DNA of 16,290 nt from Streptomyces sp. NRRL WC-3549 (GCF_000721935.1 NZ_KL585395.1:14322-30611), one strand, 5' to 3'; shown: positions 1 through 7,513, counted from the first letter of the stretch. A program made the numbers and translations. Notes: generated by a model not told the origin, from the letters alone.

Positions 1-51
1 GTGCGAGCCGGCGCGGAGGCTGCCGACGAGGGCGAGGATGCGTACGGGCAT
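1..51 (-). CDS. NADPH-dependent FMN reductase-like protein, N-terminal fragment
   Basis: Only the first 17 codons lie in the window, reading leftward from an ATG at 51. The peptide MPVRILALVGSLRAGSH has a short beta strand followed by the GSLR-x-GS phosphate-binding loop that opens flavodoxin-fold NAD(P)H-dependent FMN reductases (ILxLxGSLRxxS). A Shine-Dalgarno-like AGGAG lies 7 nt upstream of the ATG on the minus strand. The gene is divergent from the tetR gene at 166, and the 114 bp between them hold two matching operators. It is therefore probably a target of that repressor. The identity rests on one motif; other flavodoxin-like reductases would start the same way. Confidence 0.6.
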   Translation of the reverse strand, partial: MPVRILALVGSLRAGSH

Positions 52-84
52 GGGGATCTCCTGGAGGAGGAAGCGTTCGAGACA

Positions 85-138
85 AGCGGACCGTGGTCCG
101 TTTAATGTTGTACCAGCTAAGCGGACCACGGTCCACTT
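85..138. promoter_or_regulatory. Pair of matching palindromic operators between the divergent reductase and tetR genes
   Basis: Two copies of one palindrome lie at 85-103 and 119-138, with centres 35 bp apart. Each has the left arm AAGCGGACC, a 2-nt centre (GT in the first, AC in the second) and a right arm GGTCCGTTT or GGTCCACTT. Each pair of arms matches at 8 of 9 positions. The site size and the divergent setting fit TetR-family operators. The second copy sits just upstream of the apparent -10 of tetR, so binding there would fit autorepression. The first lies in the likely promoter region of the leftward gene. Binding by this particular TetR protein is inferred. Confidence 0.7.
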
Positions 139-153
139 GCGCTGTTCAGACGC

Positions 154-159
154 TACGCT
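154..159 (+). promoter_or_regulatory. Candidate -10 element for a leaderless tetR transcript
   Basis: TACGCT ends 6 nt before the ATG at 166, which would put transcription start at or next to the start codon. No convincing ribosome binding site precedes that ATG, as expected for the leaderless mRNAs common in actinomycetes. No clear -35 is seen; the region where it should lie is occupied by the right operator palindrome. Confidence 0.3.
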
Positions 160-165
160 GAAGCC

Positions 166-819
166 ATGACCGGCCCCTGTGACCCTTCGTCCCGGCCGCC
201 CGCCCCCTCCGGCGCTCGCACCACGCTCCCGCTCGTGACCGTCGGCGAGCCCGAGCGGCTGCGCGCGGACGCGGCCCGGAACCGCACCCTCCTGCTGGAG
301 GCCGCCTCCCACCTGATCGCGGGGTGCGGCGTCACGAACCTGACCATGGAGTCGGTCGCCGCCGCCGCGGGCGTGGGCAAGGGCACCGTGTTCCGGCGCT
401 TCGGCGACCGAACCGGTCTCCTCATCGCGCTCATGGACCACCGGGAAGGGCTGCTCCAGGCCGCCTTCCTCTCGGGGCCGCCACCGATGGGCCCCGGCGC
501 GCCCGCGGTGGAACGGCTCCACGCCTTCGGCCCCGCCGTCATGCGCCACGAGCGCGAACACCACGAGCTGGTCCTCGCCTCCCGCGCCGACCCCCTGCGC
601 ACCTACGCCGTCCCCGCGACCCGCCTCCGGGTCAGCCATGTCGCCATGCTGCTGCGCCAGGCCCACGTGGAGGGCCATGCGGAGCTGCTCGCGCACACGC
701 TGCTCGGTTCGATCGACGCCGCCCTCGTACACCATCTGACGGTGGACCGCGGCATGTCGATCGAGCAGCTGGACCAGGGCTGGCACGACCTCGTCACCCG
801 GCTCGGCGCGAGGGCTTAG
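166..819 (+). CDS. TetR/AcrR family transcriptional repressor
   Basis: This is a one-component DNA-binding regulator of 217 residues, within the usual TetR size range. The N-terminal DNA-binding domain begins near residue 33 after a Pro-rich extension. The helix-turn-helix is seen as LTMESVAAAAGVGKGTVFRRF (about 59-79), followed by GDRTGLLIALM as the start of helix 4. The remaining ~125 residues are the helical ligand-binding and dimerisation domain, which is not diagnostic of a ligand. The gene is divergent from a flavin reductase-like gene and faces two identical-type operators, which implies autoregulation and control of the reductase. Start: the ATG at 166 lacks a Shine-Dalgarno sequence and may be leaderless. 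Internal GTG starts would shorten only the extension. Confidence 0.9.
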   Translation: MTGPCDPSSRPPAPSGARTTLPLVTVGEPERLRADAARNRTLLLEAASHLIAGCGVTNLTMESVAAAAGVGKGTVFRRFGDRTGLLIALMDHREGLLQAAFLSGPPPMGPGAPAVERLHAFGPAVMRHEREHHELVLASRADPLRTYAVPATRLRVSHVAMLLRQAHVEGHAELLAHTLLGSIDAALVHHLTVDRGMSIEQLDQGWHDLVTRLGARA

Positions 820-861
820 GACCACGCCGGGCCCACGGCGGCCCGGGCCCGCGCCCGTCCG

Positions 862-889
862 GAAGGGGCCCGGCATGCCGGGCCCCTTC
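862..889 (+). terminator. Strong palindromic terminator-like hairpin after tetR
   Basis: A perfect 28-bp palindrome is centred on the A/T pair at 875-876, with half-site GAAGGGGCCCGGCA. It starts 42 bp after the tetR stop. There is no T-tract, as usual for Streptomyces terminators. The symmetry would let it work on both strands. Confidence 0.6.
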
Positions 890-892
890 GGC

Positions 893-1330
893 GTCATCGT
901 CGAAGGGGCCAGCGGCATGCGGTGCAAGGTCGTGGCGAAGGTGCAAGGCCGTGGCGAAGGGGAGTTCCGCGTGGCCGGGAAGGAAGGCACGCGTCCCCTT
1001 GGGCCACGGGACGTACCCGCGGTCGCCGACTTCGTCCGGAACATCGGCCGCGGCGCGCTGCGGCGTATCGAGGGCCTGTCGGACCAGGAGCCCGAAGGGC
1101 CCGAAGGGATCGTCGCGGTGAGCGCCCGGTCGGGCCGAGGGGGCCGAACCCGACTACCACCGCGGGGCGGTGACCGGGGCCGAGGCCCCCGAGGACCTGG
1201 GCCCGGTCACCGTGCCGGACCGGACTTGGAATTCCTGCCCACCTCGCTCGCGCAGGACGCCTCGCACGCGGGCGCGGAGCCGTGGATCCCCGTGGAACGC
1301 GTCGAGGCCAGAACCGGCCGGCCTGCGGGG
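893..1330 (+). pseudogene. Decayed gene, possibly a GyrI-like/AraC effector-binding domain protein
   Basis: No intact gene explains 890-1495, yet pieces in two frames look coding. In the first frame, about 960-1130 reads EFRVAGKEGTRPLG, then DVPAVADFVRNIGRGALRRI and EGLSDQEPEG, with mostly G/C-ending codons. A second frame, about 1137-1229, reads EPDYHRGAVTGAEAPEDLG and then VTVPDRTW. The first frame resumes with EPWIPVERV at 1277-1303. The order VxVPxxTW followed by WIPV resembles GyrI-like/AraC effector-binding domains, where a (E/T)IPAGTWAVF strand precedes a terminal E(L/I)WIPV strand. The middle, which should hold WxxIxxEWxP, is not recognisable. A 19-bp tandem duplication at 921-958 also shifts frame. 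An open frame runs unbroken from 875 into htpG, but the codons before 1496 do not resemble any Hsp90 N-terminus. Confidence 0.4.
921..958 (+). repeat. 19-bp tandem duplication
   Basis: Two head-to-tail copies of GGTGCAAGGTCGTGGCGAA lie at 921-939 and 940-958, with one difference (T930 against C949). Nineteen is not a multiple of three, so the duplication changes reading frame within the region read here as a decayed gene. Confidence 0.85.
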
Positions 1331-1495
1331 TGGTGGCCCCGGGGCCCGGCCCACGGCGGCGTTCCGGCGGGGGCCGGTCCCGCCGGGCCGGGCGGGTCCA
1401 GCCGGGAACCCGGGGAATCGGCACACCGGCACGACAGCGGCTGGTTACGATATGCCTCGGTCATCCGACATACCACGGAAAGGGAAACCGCACCC

Positions 1496-3412
1496 ATGCC
1501 GGCCGAGACATTCGAGTTCCAGGTGGAAGCACATCAGCTCCTGCAGATGATGATCCACTCGATTTATTCGAACAAGGATGTATTCCTGCGCGAGCTCATC
1601 TCCAATTCCTCTGACGCGCTGGACAAGCTGCGGCTGGAAACCCTTCGCGACGAGTCACTTCAGGCGGACACGTCCGACCTGCACATTGCCATCGAGGCCG
1701 ACCAGGAGAAGCGCACGCTGACCGTGCGCGACAACGGCATCGGAATGTCGCACGACGAAGTCGTGCAGCTGATCGGGACCATCGCGAATTCCGGGACGGC
1801 ACAATTTCTGCGGGAATTGAAGGAAGCAAAGGACTCCGCAGCGTCCGAGGAACTCATCGGGCAGTTCGGTGTCGGTTTCTACGCCAGTTTCATGGTGGCC
1901 GACGAGGTCACGCTGGTGACCCGCCGCGCGGGCGAGAGCCAGGGCACGCGCTGGAACTCCGACGGTGAGGGCACGTACACCGTCGAGTCCGTCGACGACG
2001 CCCCGCAGGGCACGTCGGTCACCCTGCGGCTCAAGCCCGAGGACACCGAGGACCAGCTCTTCGACTACACGTCGCCCTGGAAGCTCAGGGAGATCGTCAA
2101 GCGGTACTCCGACTTCATCACCTGGCCGATCCGCATGGCCGCCGCGGCGACCGGCGAGGACGACGCCGAGCCGGCGGTCGAGACGGTCAACTCGATGAAG
2201 GCGCTGTGGGCCCGCTCGAAGGACTCGGTGACCGCCGAGGAGTACAGCGAGCTGTACAAGCACATCAGCCACGACTGGACCGACCCGCTCGAAACCATCC
2301 GCATGCAGGCGGAAGGAACCTTCGAGTACCAGGCCCTGCTCTTCCTGCCGTCGCACGCCCCGCAGGACCTCTTCATGCAGGGGCACAAGCGCGGGGTCCA
2401 GCTCTACGTCAAGCGCGTCTTCATTATGGACGACTGCGAAGCGCTCATGCCGACGTACCTGCGTTTCGTGAAGGGTGTCGTCGACGCCCAGGACCTGTCG
2501 CTCAACGTGTCCCGGGAGATCCTCCAGCAGGACCGCCAGATCGAGATGATGCGGCGGCGCCTGGTCAAAAAGGTGCTGTCGACGGTCAAGGACATGATGT
2601 CCGCCTCCCCGGACGACTACCGGACCTTCTGGAAGGAGTTCGGCCGGGTGCTCAAGGAGGGCCTCCTCCAGGACTTCGAGAACCGTGACGCCATCCTCGA
2701 GGTCTCCTCGTTCGCCTCCACCCAGGACGAGGAGGGGCTGACCACCCTGCGCTCCTACGTGGACCGCATGAAGGAGGGCCAGGACCAGATCTACTTCATG
2801 ACGGGCGAGTCCCGTGCCGCCATGGAGGGTTCGCCCCACATGGAGGCCTTCCGGGCCAAGGGCCTGGAGGTCCTGCTCCTGACCGACCCGGTGGACGAGG
2901 TCTGGGTCCAGTCCGTGCCGGAGTTCGACGGCAAGCAGCTGCAGTCCATCACCAAGGGCGAAGTCGACCTGGACAGCGAGGAGGAGAAGGAGAAGGCCGA
3001 GGCGGAGCGCGAGCAGCGGCAGCAGGAGTACGCCGGCCTGCTGGCCTGGATGACCGAGCAGCTGGGCGAGAGCCTCAAGGAGGTGCGCCTCTCCTCACGC
3101 CTGACCGTGTCGCCGGCCTGCATCGTCTCCGACACCCACGACGTCACCCCGGGTCTGGAGAACATGTACCGCGCCATGGGCGAGGAAGTGCCGCACATCA
3201 AGCGCATCCTCGAGCTCAACCCCTCGCACGCGCTGATCGGTTCGCTCCGCAAGGCGCACGCGGAGCTGGGCACCGGGTCCGGCGCCGACACGGAGCTGGC
3301 CGAGACCGCGGAGCTCGTCCACGGGCTGGCCCTCCTCTCCGACGGCGGCGAGCTGAGCGACCCCGCCCGCTTCAGCAGGCTGATGGCGGACCGGCTGGAG
3401 CGCACGCTGTAA
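1496..3412 (+). CDS. htpG: HtpG, bacterial Hsp90 molecular chaperone
   Basis: This is a cytosolic ATP-dependent dimeric chaperone of 638 residues, a normal length for HtpG (E. coli 624). The GHKL ATPase domain is complete: ELISNSSDALDKLR (33-46, with catalytic Glu33 and Mg-binding Asn37), DNGIGM (79-84), IANSGT (96-101) and the lid/glycine loop GQFGVGFYASFM (122-133). The middle domain follows (LREIVKRYSDFI, then SLNVSREILQQ), then an acidic linker rich in E and K (EEEKEKAEAEREQRQQEY) and the C-terminal dimerisation domain. The ATG at 1496 gives the standard family N-terminus (FEFQVEAHQLLQMMIHSIYS). It is preceded by AAAGGGA with 10-nt spacing. The open frame continues upstream to 875 but is not Hsp90-like there. 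A weak -10 (TACGAT at 1446-1451) may be the promoter. No CIRCE or HAIR element was found. The first ~135 codons use many more A/T-ending codons than the rest. Confidence 0.97.
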   Translation: MPAETFEFQVEAHQLLQMMIHSIYSNKDVFLRELISNSSDALDKLRLETLRDESLQADTSDLHIAIEADQEKRTLTVRDNGIGMSHDEVVQLIGTIANSGTAQFLRELKEAKDSAASEELIGQFGVGFYASFMVADEVTLVTRRAGESQGTRWNSDGEGTYTVESVDDAPQGTSVTLRLKPEDTEDQLFDYTSPWKLREIVKRYSDFITWPIRMAAAATGEDDAEPAVETVNSMKALWARSKDSVTAEEYSELYKHISHDWTDPLETIRMQAEGTFEYQALLFLPSHAPQDLFMQGHKRGVQLYVKRVFIMDDCEALMPTYLRFVKGVVDAQDLSLNVSREILQQDRQIEMMRRRLVKKVLSTVKDMMSASPDDYRTFWKEFGRVLKEGLLQDFENRDAILEVSSFASTQDEEGLTTLRSYVDRMKEGQDQIYFMTGESRAAMEGSPHMEAFRAKGLEVLLLTDPVDEVWVQSVPEFDGKQLQSITKGEVDLDSEEEKEKAEAEREQRQQEYAGLLAWMTEQLGESLKEVRLSSRLTVSPACIVSDTHDVTPGLENMYRAMGEEVPHIKRILELNPSHALIGSLRKAHAELGTGSGADTELAETAELVHGLALLSDGGELSDPARFSRLMADRLERTL

Positions 3413-3750
3413 CAGCACCCCTCCCCCGCGACCGCGGCCGCCATGTGATCCTGGCGGCCGCGGTCGTGTGTGTCCGCGGCCGTGCCCGCGCTCCCGCTCA
3501 GAGCCGGGCACCGGGGGCCGAGGGTGACGCGGAGAGGTCAAGGAGAAGACGCACGGATACGCACAAGTTCACTCCTTCGAGGGCCTGTTGCAGGTTTATC
3601 TACGCGCGGAGCTTTCTCGCCCGAACGAGCATTCGGGCATATCAGACGACTTCTTCCCTGCCCATTACCGACGGGTACCGGGAGCTGCTACAAACGTGCT
3701 CGCCCCACGAACTCCCCACCCGTCCCCCACACTTCGAAGGGCTGACTGCC
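3413..3750 (+). other. htpG-lipase intergenic region (338 bp)
   Basis: After the htpG terminator, about 280 bp have clearly lower GC and no coding pattern, as expected for a promoter region. A small inverted repeat, GCCCGAA-N6-TTCGGGC, lies at 3619-3638. A possible promoter is TTACCG (3665-3670), 18 bp, TACAAA (3689-3694). It would give a leader of about 50 nt ahead of the lipase GTG. The promoter is a weak match to consensus and is only a candidate. An open frame crosses this region into the lipase but would bury the signal peptide, so it is not taken as coding. Confidence 0.4.
3429..3466 (+). terminator. htpG terminator hairpin
   Basis: A perfect 15-bp stem pairs CGACCGCGGCCGCCA (3429-3443) with 3452-3466 around an 8-nt loop. 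It starts 17 bp after the htpG stop. Very stable, without a T-tract. Confidence 0.75.
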
Positions 3751-4545
3751 GTGTCAGTACGTACCTTCTGGGCTTCCGTCTCCACCCTCGCGATCGGTGC
3801 CGTGGCCGTGCTCGGCCTGGCGCAGCCGGCCTCCGCCGCCGGCGCCGCCTACGTCGCCCTCGGTGACTCCTACTCCTCCGGAGTGGGCGCCGGGAGCTAC
3901 ACCTCCGAAAGCGGTGCCTGCCAGCGCAGCACCAAGTCGTACCCCTACCTCTGGGCGGCGGCGAACGCGCCGTCCTCGTTCAAGTCCGTCGCGTGCTCGG
4001 GTGCGACGACGTCCACCGTGTCCAGCGGCCAGCTGAGCGCGCTGTCGTCGTCGACCACGCTCGTCAGCGTCACGGCGGGAGGCAACGACGTCGGGTTCGC
4101 GGACGTGATGCAGACCTGCGTGCTGCAGAGCGAGGCCACCTGCGTCAGCCGCGTCAACACCGCTGTCTCGCAGGCGCAGAACACGCTGCCGGCGAAACTC
4201 GACTCGCTGTACAGCGGCATCCACGCCCGCTCCCCGCAGGCCCATGTGGTCGTGCTGGGCTACCCGCGCTTCTACAAGCTCTCCGGCAGCTGCATCGCCG
4301 GGCTCACCGAGACGGAGCGGGGCGCGATCAACAACGCCTCGGACATCCTGAACGGGGTGATCGCCAAGCGGGCGGCGAACGCCGGGTTCACCTTCTCCAG
4401 CGTGGTGGACGAGTTCACCGGGCACGAGCTCTGCTCGGGCGACCCCTGGCTCCACAGCGTGACGCTCCCGGTCACCAACTCGTACCACCCGAAGGCCATC
4501 GGGCAGTCGAACGGGTACCTGCCCGCCTTCCGTTCGGCGGCGTAG
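3751..4545 (+). CDS. Secreted SGNH-hydrolase family lipase/esterase
   Basis: This extracellular serine hydrolase acts on ester bonds of lipids or aryl/acyl esters. The GTG at 3751 is preceded by GAAGGG with 10-nt spacing and places a signal peptide at the N-terminus: VSVRTF, hydrophobic LAIGAVAVLGLA, and a signal peptidase I site ASA near residue 29. The SGNH blocks follow: GDSYSSG with nucleophile Ser40 (block I), ACSGATT (block II), TAGGNDVGF (block III) and NSYHPKAIGQ with catalytic His246 (block V). The position three before the His is Asn rather than Asp, as in Ser-His dyad members such as the Streptomyces scabies esterase. Six cysteines in the mature part suggest three disulfides, typical of Streptomyces secreted lipases. 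The full product is 264 residues. It is monocistronic with a terminator behind it; the natural substrate cannot be read from sequence. Confidence 0.93.
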   Translation: MSVRTFWASVSTLAIGAVAVLGLAQPASAAGAAYVALGDSYSSGVGAGSYTSESGACQRSTKSYPYLWAAANAPSSFKSVACSGATTSTVSSGQLSALSSSTTLVSVTAGGNDVGFADVMQTCVLQSEATCVSRVNTAVSQAQNTLPAKLDSLYSGIHARSPQAHVVVLGYPRFYKLSGSCIAGLTETERGAINNASDILNGVIAKRAANAGFTFSSVVDEFTGHELCSGDPWLHSVTLPVTNSYHPKAIGQSNGYLPAFRSAA

Positions 4546-4579
4546 GGCGGCGCGGCGCTCCGCCGTCCACACACGTTCC

Positions 4580-4610
4580 GGCACCATCCGGGCCCGGCCC
4601 GGGTGGTGCC
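4580..4610. terminator. Bidirectional terminator between the lipase and methyltransferase genes
   Basis: GGCACCATCCGGG (4580-4592) pairs with CCCGGGTGGTGCC (4598-4610) around a 5-nt loop: 13 bp with one wobble. It lies 34 bp past the lipase stop and 25 bp past the end of the convergent methyltransferase gene, so it can serve both. Confidence 0.7.
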
Positions 4611-4635
4611 TCCGCGCGCCCGGCCCGGCCGGTGG

Positions 4636-5472
4636 TCAGCCGCCCTTGGGCCGCGAGGCCTTGACGGAGTACATCATCGGGATGCGCGGGCGTCCCGCCG
4701 GGAAGCGGTAGTAACCGTCCGCGTGCCGTCGCAGGGCCGGGTAGCGGGCGAAGAGCGTGGCGTCGTGTTCGTGCAGGAAGTCGATCCGCAGCCCGGCCGC
4801 CGCCAGCGCGGACACGACCTCGCCCAAGGGGTGCTGCCATTCGACGCTGCGGTTGTGGACGGTCTCGGCGGCGGGGTCGGCGTAGGTCCCCGGTGTCTCG
4901 TCCACCCATGCGTCGCTGCTGAAGTAGTCGTACGCGACCGTCGAGCCGGTCTCGTCGTCCAGGCAGTCGGTCAGCGGATGGAACTCCGCCAGATAGAGGA
5001 AGCCGCCCGGCCGGACCAGGGACGCGGCGGTCTCCGCCCAGCGGCCCACGTCCGGCAGCCAGTTCAGCGCGCCGACCCCGGTGTAGACGATGTCGTACGC
5101 CGGGTCAGGCACGGCCTCGGCCGCCTCGTACACGTCGGCGGCCACGAACGTGGCGCGCTCCGGCGGCAGCCCCAGCGACCGGGCGAGACCGCGGGCCGTC
5201 TCGACGGCGGGCTCGGAGAAGTCGAGTCCGACCACCTGCGCGGCGCCGTGGCGCGCCCACGACAGGGTGTCGAGCCCGATGTGGCACTGCAGGTGCAGGA
5301 GCGTCCGGCCGGTCACGTCGCCGACCTCCGCGATCTCGAAGTCGCGCAGGGCGTCCCGCCCGGCGCGGAAGGAGTCGAGGTCGTAGTAGTCACTCGCCGC
5401 GTGGACGGCCACGCGTTCGTCCCAGCGGGCACGGTTCGTCCGCTGCCAGTCGCCCGGTGCCGATGTGTACAT
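4636..5472 (-). CDS. Class I SAM-dependent methyltransferase
   Basis: A cytosolic methyltransferase of unknown substrate, 278 residues. It has the N-terminal signature WQRTNRARWDERVAVHAASDYYD (about 9-31) and the motif I strand-loop LLHLQCHIGLDTLSWARHG (58-76), followed by VVGLDFSEPAVETAR (80-94), which carries the acidic residue for the SAM ribose. FVAADVYEA (109-117) and YDIVYTGVGALNWLPD (126-141) supply motifs II and III. The LQCHxGLDTLSWA form is common in actinobacterial methyltransferases of the UbiE/SAM class, but I cannot assign a substrate. The ATG at 5472 was chosen because the family-like sequence begins right after it. The open frame reaches back to 5529, but that part reads as intergenic and holds the DnaA-like boxes. 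No strong ribosome binding site is visible. It is divergent from the S9 peptidase gene. Confidence 0.88.
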   Translation of the reverse strand: MYTSAPGDWQRTNRARWDERVAVHAASDYYDLDSFRAGRDALRDFEIAEVGDVTGRTLLHLQCHIGLDTLSWARHGAAQVVGLDFSEPAVETARGLARSLGLPPERATFVAADVYEAAEAVPDPAYDIVYTGVGALNWLPDVGRWAETAASLVRPGGFLYLAEFHPLTDCLDDETGSTVAYDYFSSDAWVDETPGTYADPAAETVHNRSVEWQHPLGEVVSALAAAGLRIDFLHEHDATLFARYPALRRHADGYYRFPAGRPRIPMMYSVKASRPKGG

Positions 5473-5482
5473 GGCGGGGAGG

Positions 5483-5522
5483 TTACCCACAGGCCGGGGG
5501 TGGGCGCGATCCGTTATCCACA
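5483..5522 (+). promoter_or_regulatory. Two DnaA-box-like 9-mers in a divergent promoter region
   Basis: TTACCCACA (5483-5491) and TTATCCACA (5514-5522) lie in the same orientation, 31 bp apart (about three helical turns). The second is an exact match to the classic DnaA box; the first differs by one base. They lie in the 89 bp between the divergent methyltransferase and S9 peptidase genes. Whether DnaA binds here is not known. Confidence 0.5.
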
Positions 5523-5561
5523 GGCTCACCGCCGACGGGCCCCATCGGGTTGTATGGGGTC

Positions 5562-7463
5562 ATGAGCGACGCACAGAACGAAACGTCCGTACACGGAACG
5601 GCGGGGCGGCCGGAGCCGAAGGGCTCCCAGGCGTCTGAGCCGGGACGGGAGCAGCCGGGGTGGGAGCAGCTGCCGCGGTGGGAGCAGCGGTTCCGGGCAC
5701 CGCGGGTGTCCCTCCCCGACTGGGCGGAGGACGCGCCCGACCGCTCGCTGTTCGTCTCCAACGCCACCGGCACGTACGAGCTGTACGCCTGGGACCGGGC
5801 GACCGGGAAGCAGCGCCAGGTCACCGACCGGCCCAACGGGACCACGGACGGGGTGCTGACGCCGGACGGCGCGTCTATCTGGTGGTTCTCCGACACCGAC
5901 GGCGACGAGTTCGGCGTGTGGATGCGGCAGCCCTTCGAGGGCGGCGCGGACGAGCCCGCGGCGCCCGGTCTCGGGCCGTCCTATCCGGCGGGGCTCGCCA
6001 TCGCCCGGGACGGGACCGCGGTGGTCGGCCGGTCGACGGACGAGGACGGCACGACGGTCCACGTCGTGCCGGCGGGGTCCGACCCGGTCGAGATCTACCG
6101 GCACCGGGAGTCCGCCGGAGTCGGGGACCTCTCCAGGGACGGCACGCTGATCGCTCTGGAGCACACCGAGCACGGTGACGCGATGCACTCCGCGCTGCGT
6201 GTGGTGCGCCCCGACGGTTCGACGGTCGCCGAGCTCGACGACACGGAGGGCGGCACCAAGGAGTTGGGCCTCGCGGTGCTGGGCTTCGCCCCGGTGGCCG
6301 GTGACACCCGGCTGCTCGTCGGTCACCAGCGTCGGGGGCGCTGGGAGCCGATGATCTGGGACCCGGTGGCCGGGACGCAGACGGATCTGCCCGTCGAGCT
6401 GCCCGGTGACGTGGGCGCCGAGTGGTATCCCGACGCGTCGGCCCTGCTGATCGAGCACAGCTTCGAGGCACGCAGCGAGCTGTGGCGGTACGAGCCGGGT
6501 GCGAAGGGCCCGGTGCGCGTCGACACCCCTGCGGGCACGGTCTCCGGCGCGACGGCGCGGCCCGACGGCTCGGTGGAGTATCTGTGGTCCTCGGCCGCCC
6601 AGCCGCCCGCCGTACGGTCCACGACGGGCGCCGTCGTCCTGGATCCGCCGGGACCGAAGGCTCCGGCCTCCGAGCCGGTGCGGGACGCGTGGGTGGAGGG
6701 CCCGGGGGGCCGGATCCATGCCCTGGTGCAGACTCCGGCGGCCGGGGAAGGCCCGTTCCCCACGGTCTTCGAGATACACGGCGGGCCGACCTGGCACGAC
6801 AGCGACGCCTTCGCGTCCGGTCCCGCCGCGTGGCTCGACCACGGTTTCGCCGTCGTGCGCGTCAACTACCGCGGTTCGACCGGTTACGGCCGCGCCTGGA
6901 CGGACGCGCTGAAGCACCGTGTCGGGCTGATCGAGCTGGAGGACATCGCCGCGGTCCGGGACTGGGCGGTCGAGTCGGGTCTCGCCGATCCGGGACGGCT
7001 GGTCCTGGCCGGGGGCTCCTGGGGCGGCTATCTGACCCTCCTCGGCCTCGGTACGCAGCCGGACTCCTGGGCCCTCGGGCTGGCCGCGGTCCCCGTCGCC
7101 GACTACGTCACCGCGTACCAGGACGAGATGGAGGCACTCAAGGCGATGGACCGTACGTTGCTGGGCGGGACCCCCGAGGAGGTCCCGGAGCGGTTCGAGG
7201 CGTCGTCCCCGCTGACGTACGTGGACGCGGTGCGCGCCCCGGTCTACATCTCCGCCGGGGTCAACGACCCGCGGTGCCCGATCCGCCAGGTGGAGAACTA
7301 CGTGGACCGGCTCGCCGCGCGGGGCGCGGTCCACGAGGTCTACCGCTACGACGCGGGGCACGGCTCGCTCGTCGTGGAGGAGCGGATCAAGCAGGTGCGG
7401 CTGGAGCTGGACTTCGCGCTGCGGCACCTCGGCCAGGGGGAGGTGGCGGGCACCGCGTCATGA
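5562..7463 (+). CDS. S9 family prolyl oligopeptidase / acylaminoacyl-peptidase-like serine hydrolase
   Basis: This is a 633-residue enzyme likely to cleave short peptides or acyl-peptides in the cytosol; no signal peptide is seen. After a ~45-residue Gln/Glu/Pro-rich disordered lead comes a seven-bladed beta-propeller of the TolB/DPP type (about 50-380), with repeats such as YELYAWDRATGKQRQVTDRP and DGASIWWFSDTDGDEFGVW. The C-terminal alpha/beta-hydrolase domain (about 390-633) has HGGPTWHD (oxyanion loop), VNYRGSTGYGRAW, and the triad Ser486 in GGSWGG, Asp569 in VNDPRCP and His600 in DAGHGS. The GGSWGGY nucleophile elbow and RGSTGYG are typical of S9C enzymes. The ATG at 5562 is used; the frame is open further upstream but crosses the DnaA-like boxes. 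GGGG just before the start is a weak ribosome binding site. It is divergent from the methyltransferase gene. Confidence 0.93.
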   Translation: MSDAQNETSVHGTAGRPEPKGSQASEPGREQPGWEQLPRWEQRFRAPRVSLPDWAEDAPDRSLFVSNATGTYELYAWDRATGKQRQVTDRPNGTTDGVLTPDGASIWWFSDTDGDEFGVWMRQPFEGGADEPAAPGLGPSYPAGLAIARDGTAVVGRSTDEDGTTVHVVPAGSDPVEIYRHRESAGVGDLSRDGTLIALEHTEHGDAMHSALRVVRPDGSTVAELDDTEGGTKELGLAVLGFAPVAGDTRLLVGHQRRGRWEPMIWDPVAGTQTDLPVELPGDVGAEWYPDASALLIEHSFEARSELWRYEPGAKGPVRVDTPAGTVSGATARPDGSVEYLWSSAAQPPAVRSTTGAVVLDPPGPKAPASEPVRDAWVEGPGGRIHALVQTPAAGEGPFPTVFEIHGGPTWHDSDAFASGPAAWLDHGFAVVRVNYRGSTGYGRAWTDALKHRVGLIELEDIAAVRDWAVESGLADPGRLVLAGGSWGGYLTLLGLGTQPDSWALGLAAVPVADYVTAYQDEMEALKAMDRTLLGGTPEEVPERFEASSPLTYVDAVRAPVYISAGVNDPRCPIRQVENYVDRLAARGAVHEVYRYDAGHGSLVVEERIKQVRLELDFALRHLGQGEVAGTAS

Positions 7464-7513
7464 CCGGGCTCCGGGCTGCGGACGCGTCCGACGGGCACCG
7501 TGGCGCGGACGCG

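Noticed and set aside
875..1495. N-terminal extension of htpG by 207 codons from the open frame starting at 875
   Set aside because: The frame is open only because of high GC. The sequence begins inside a terminator palindrome, and the Hsp90 N-terminus with its own ribosome binding site begins at 1496.
1655..2839. Long leftward frame opposite htpG, and similar frames opposite the S9 peptidase and ask
   Set aside because: Shadow frames caused by G/C bias at third positions of the true genes; no recognisable domains.
3445..3750. Longer start for the secreted lipase
   Set aside because: It would put about 100 residues before a clear signal peptide; the GTG at 3751 has a suitable ribosome binding site.
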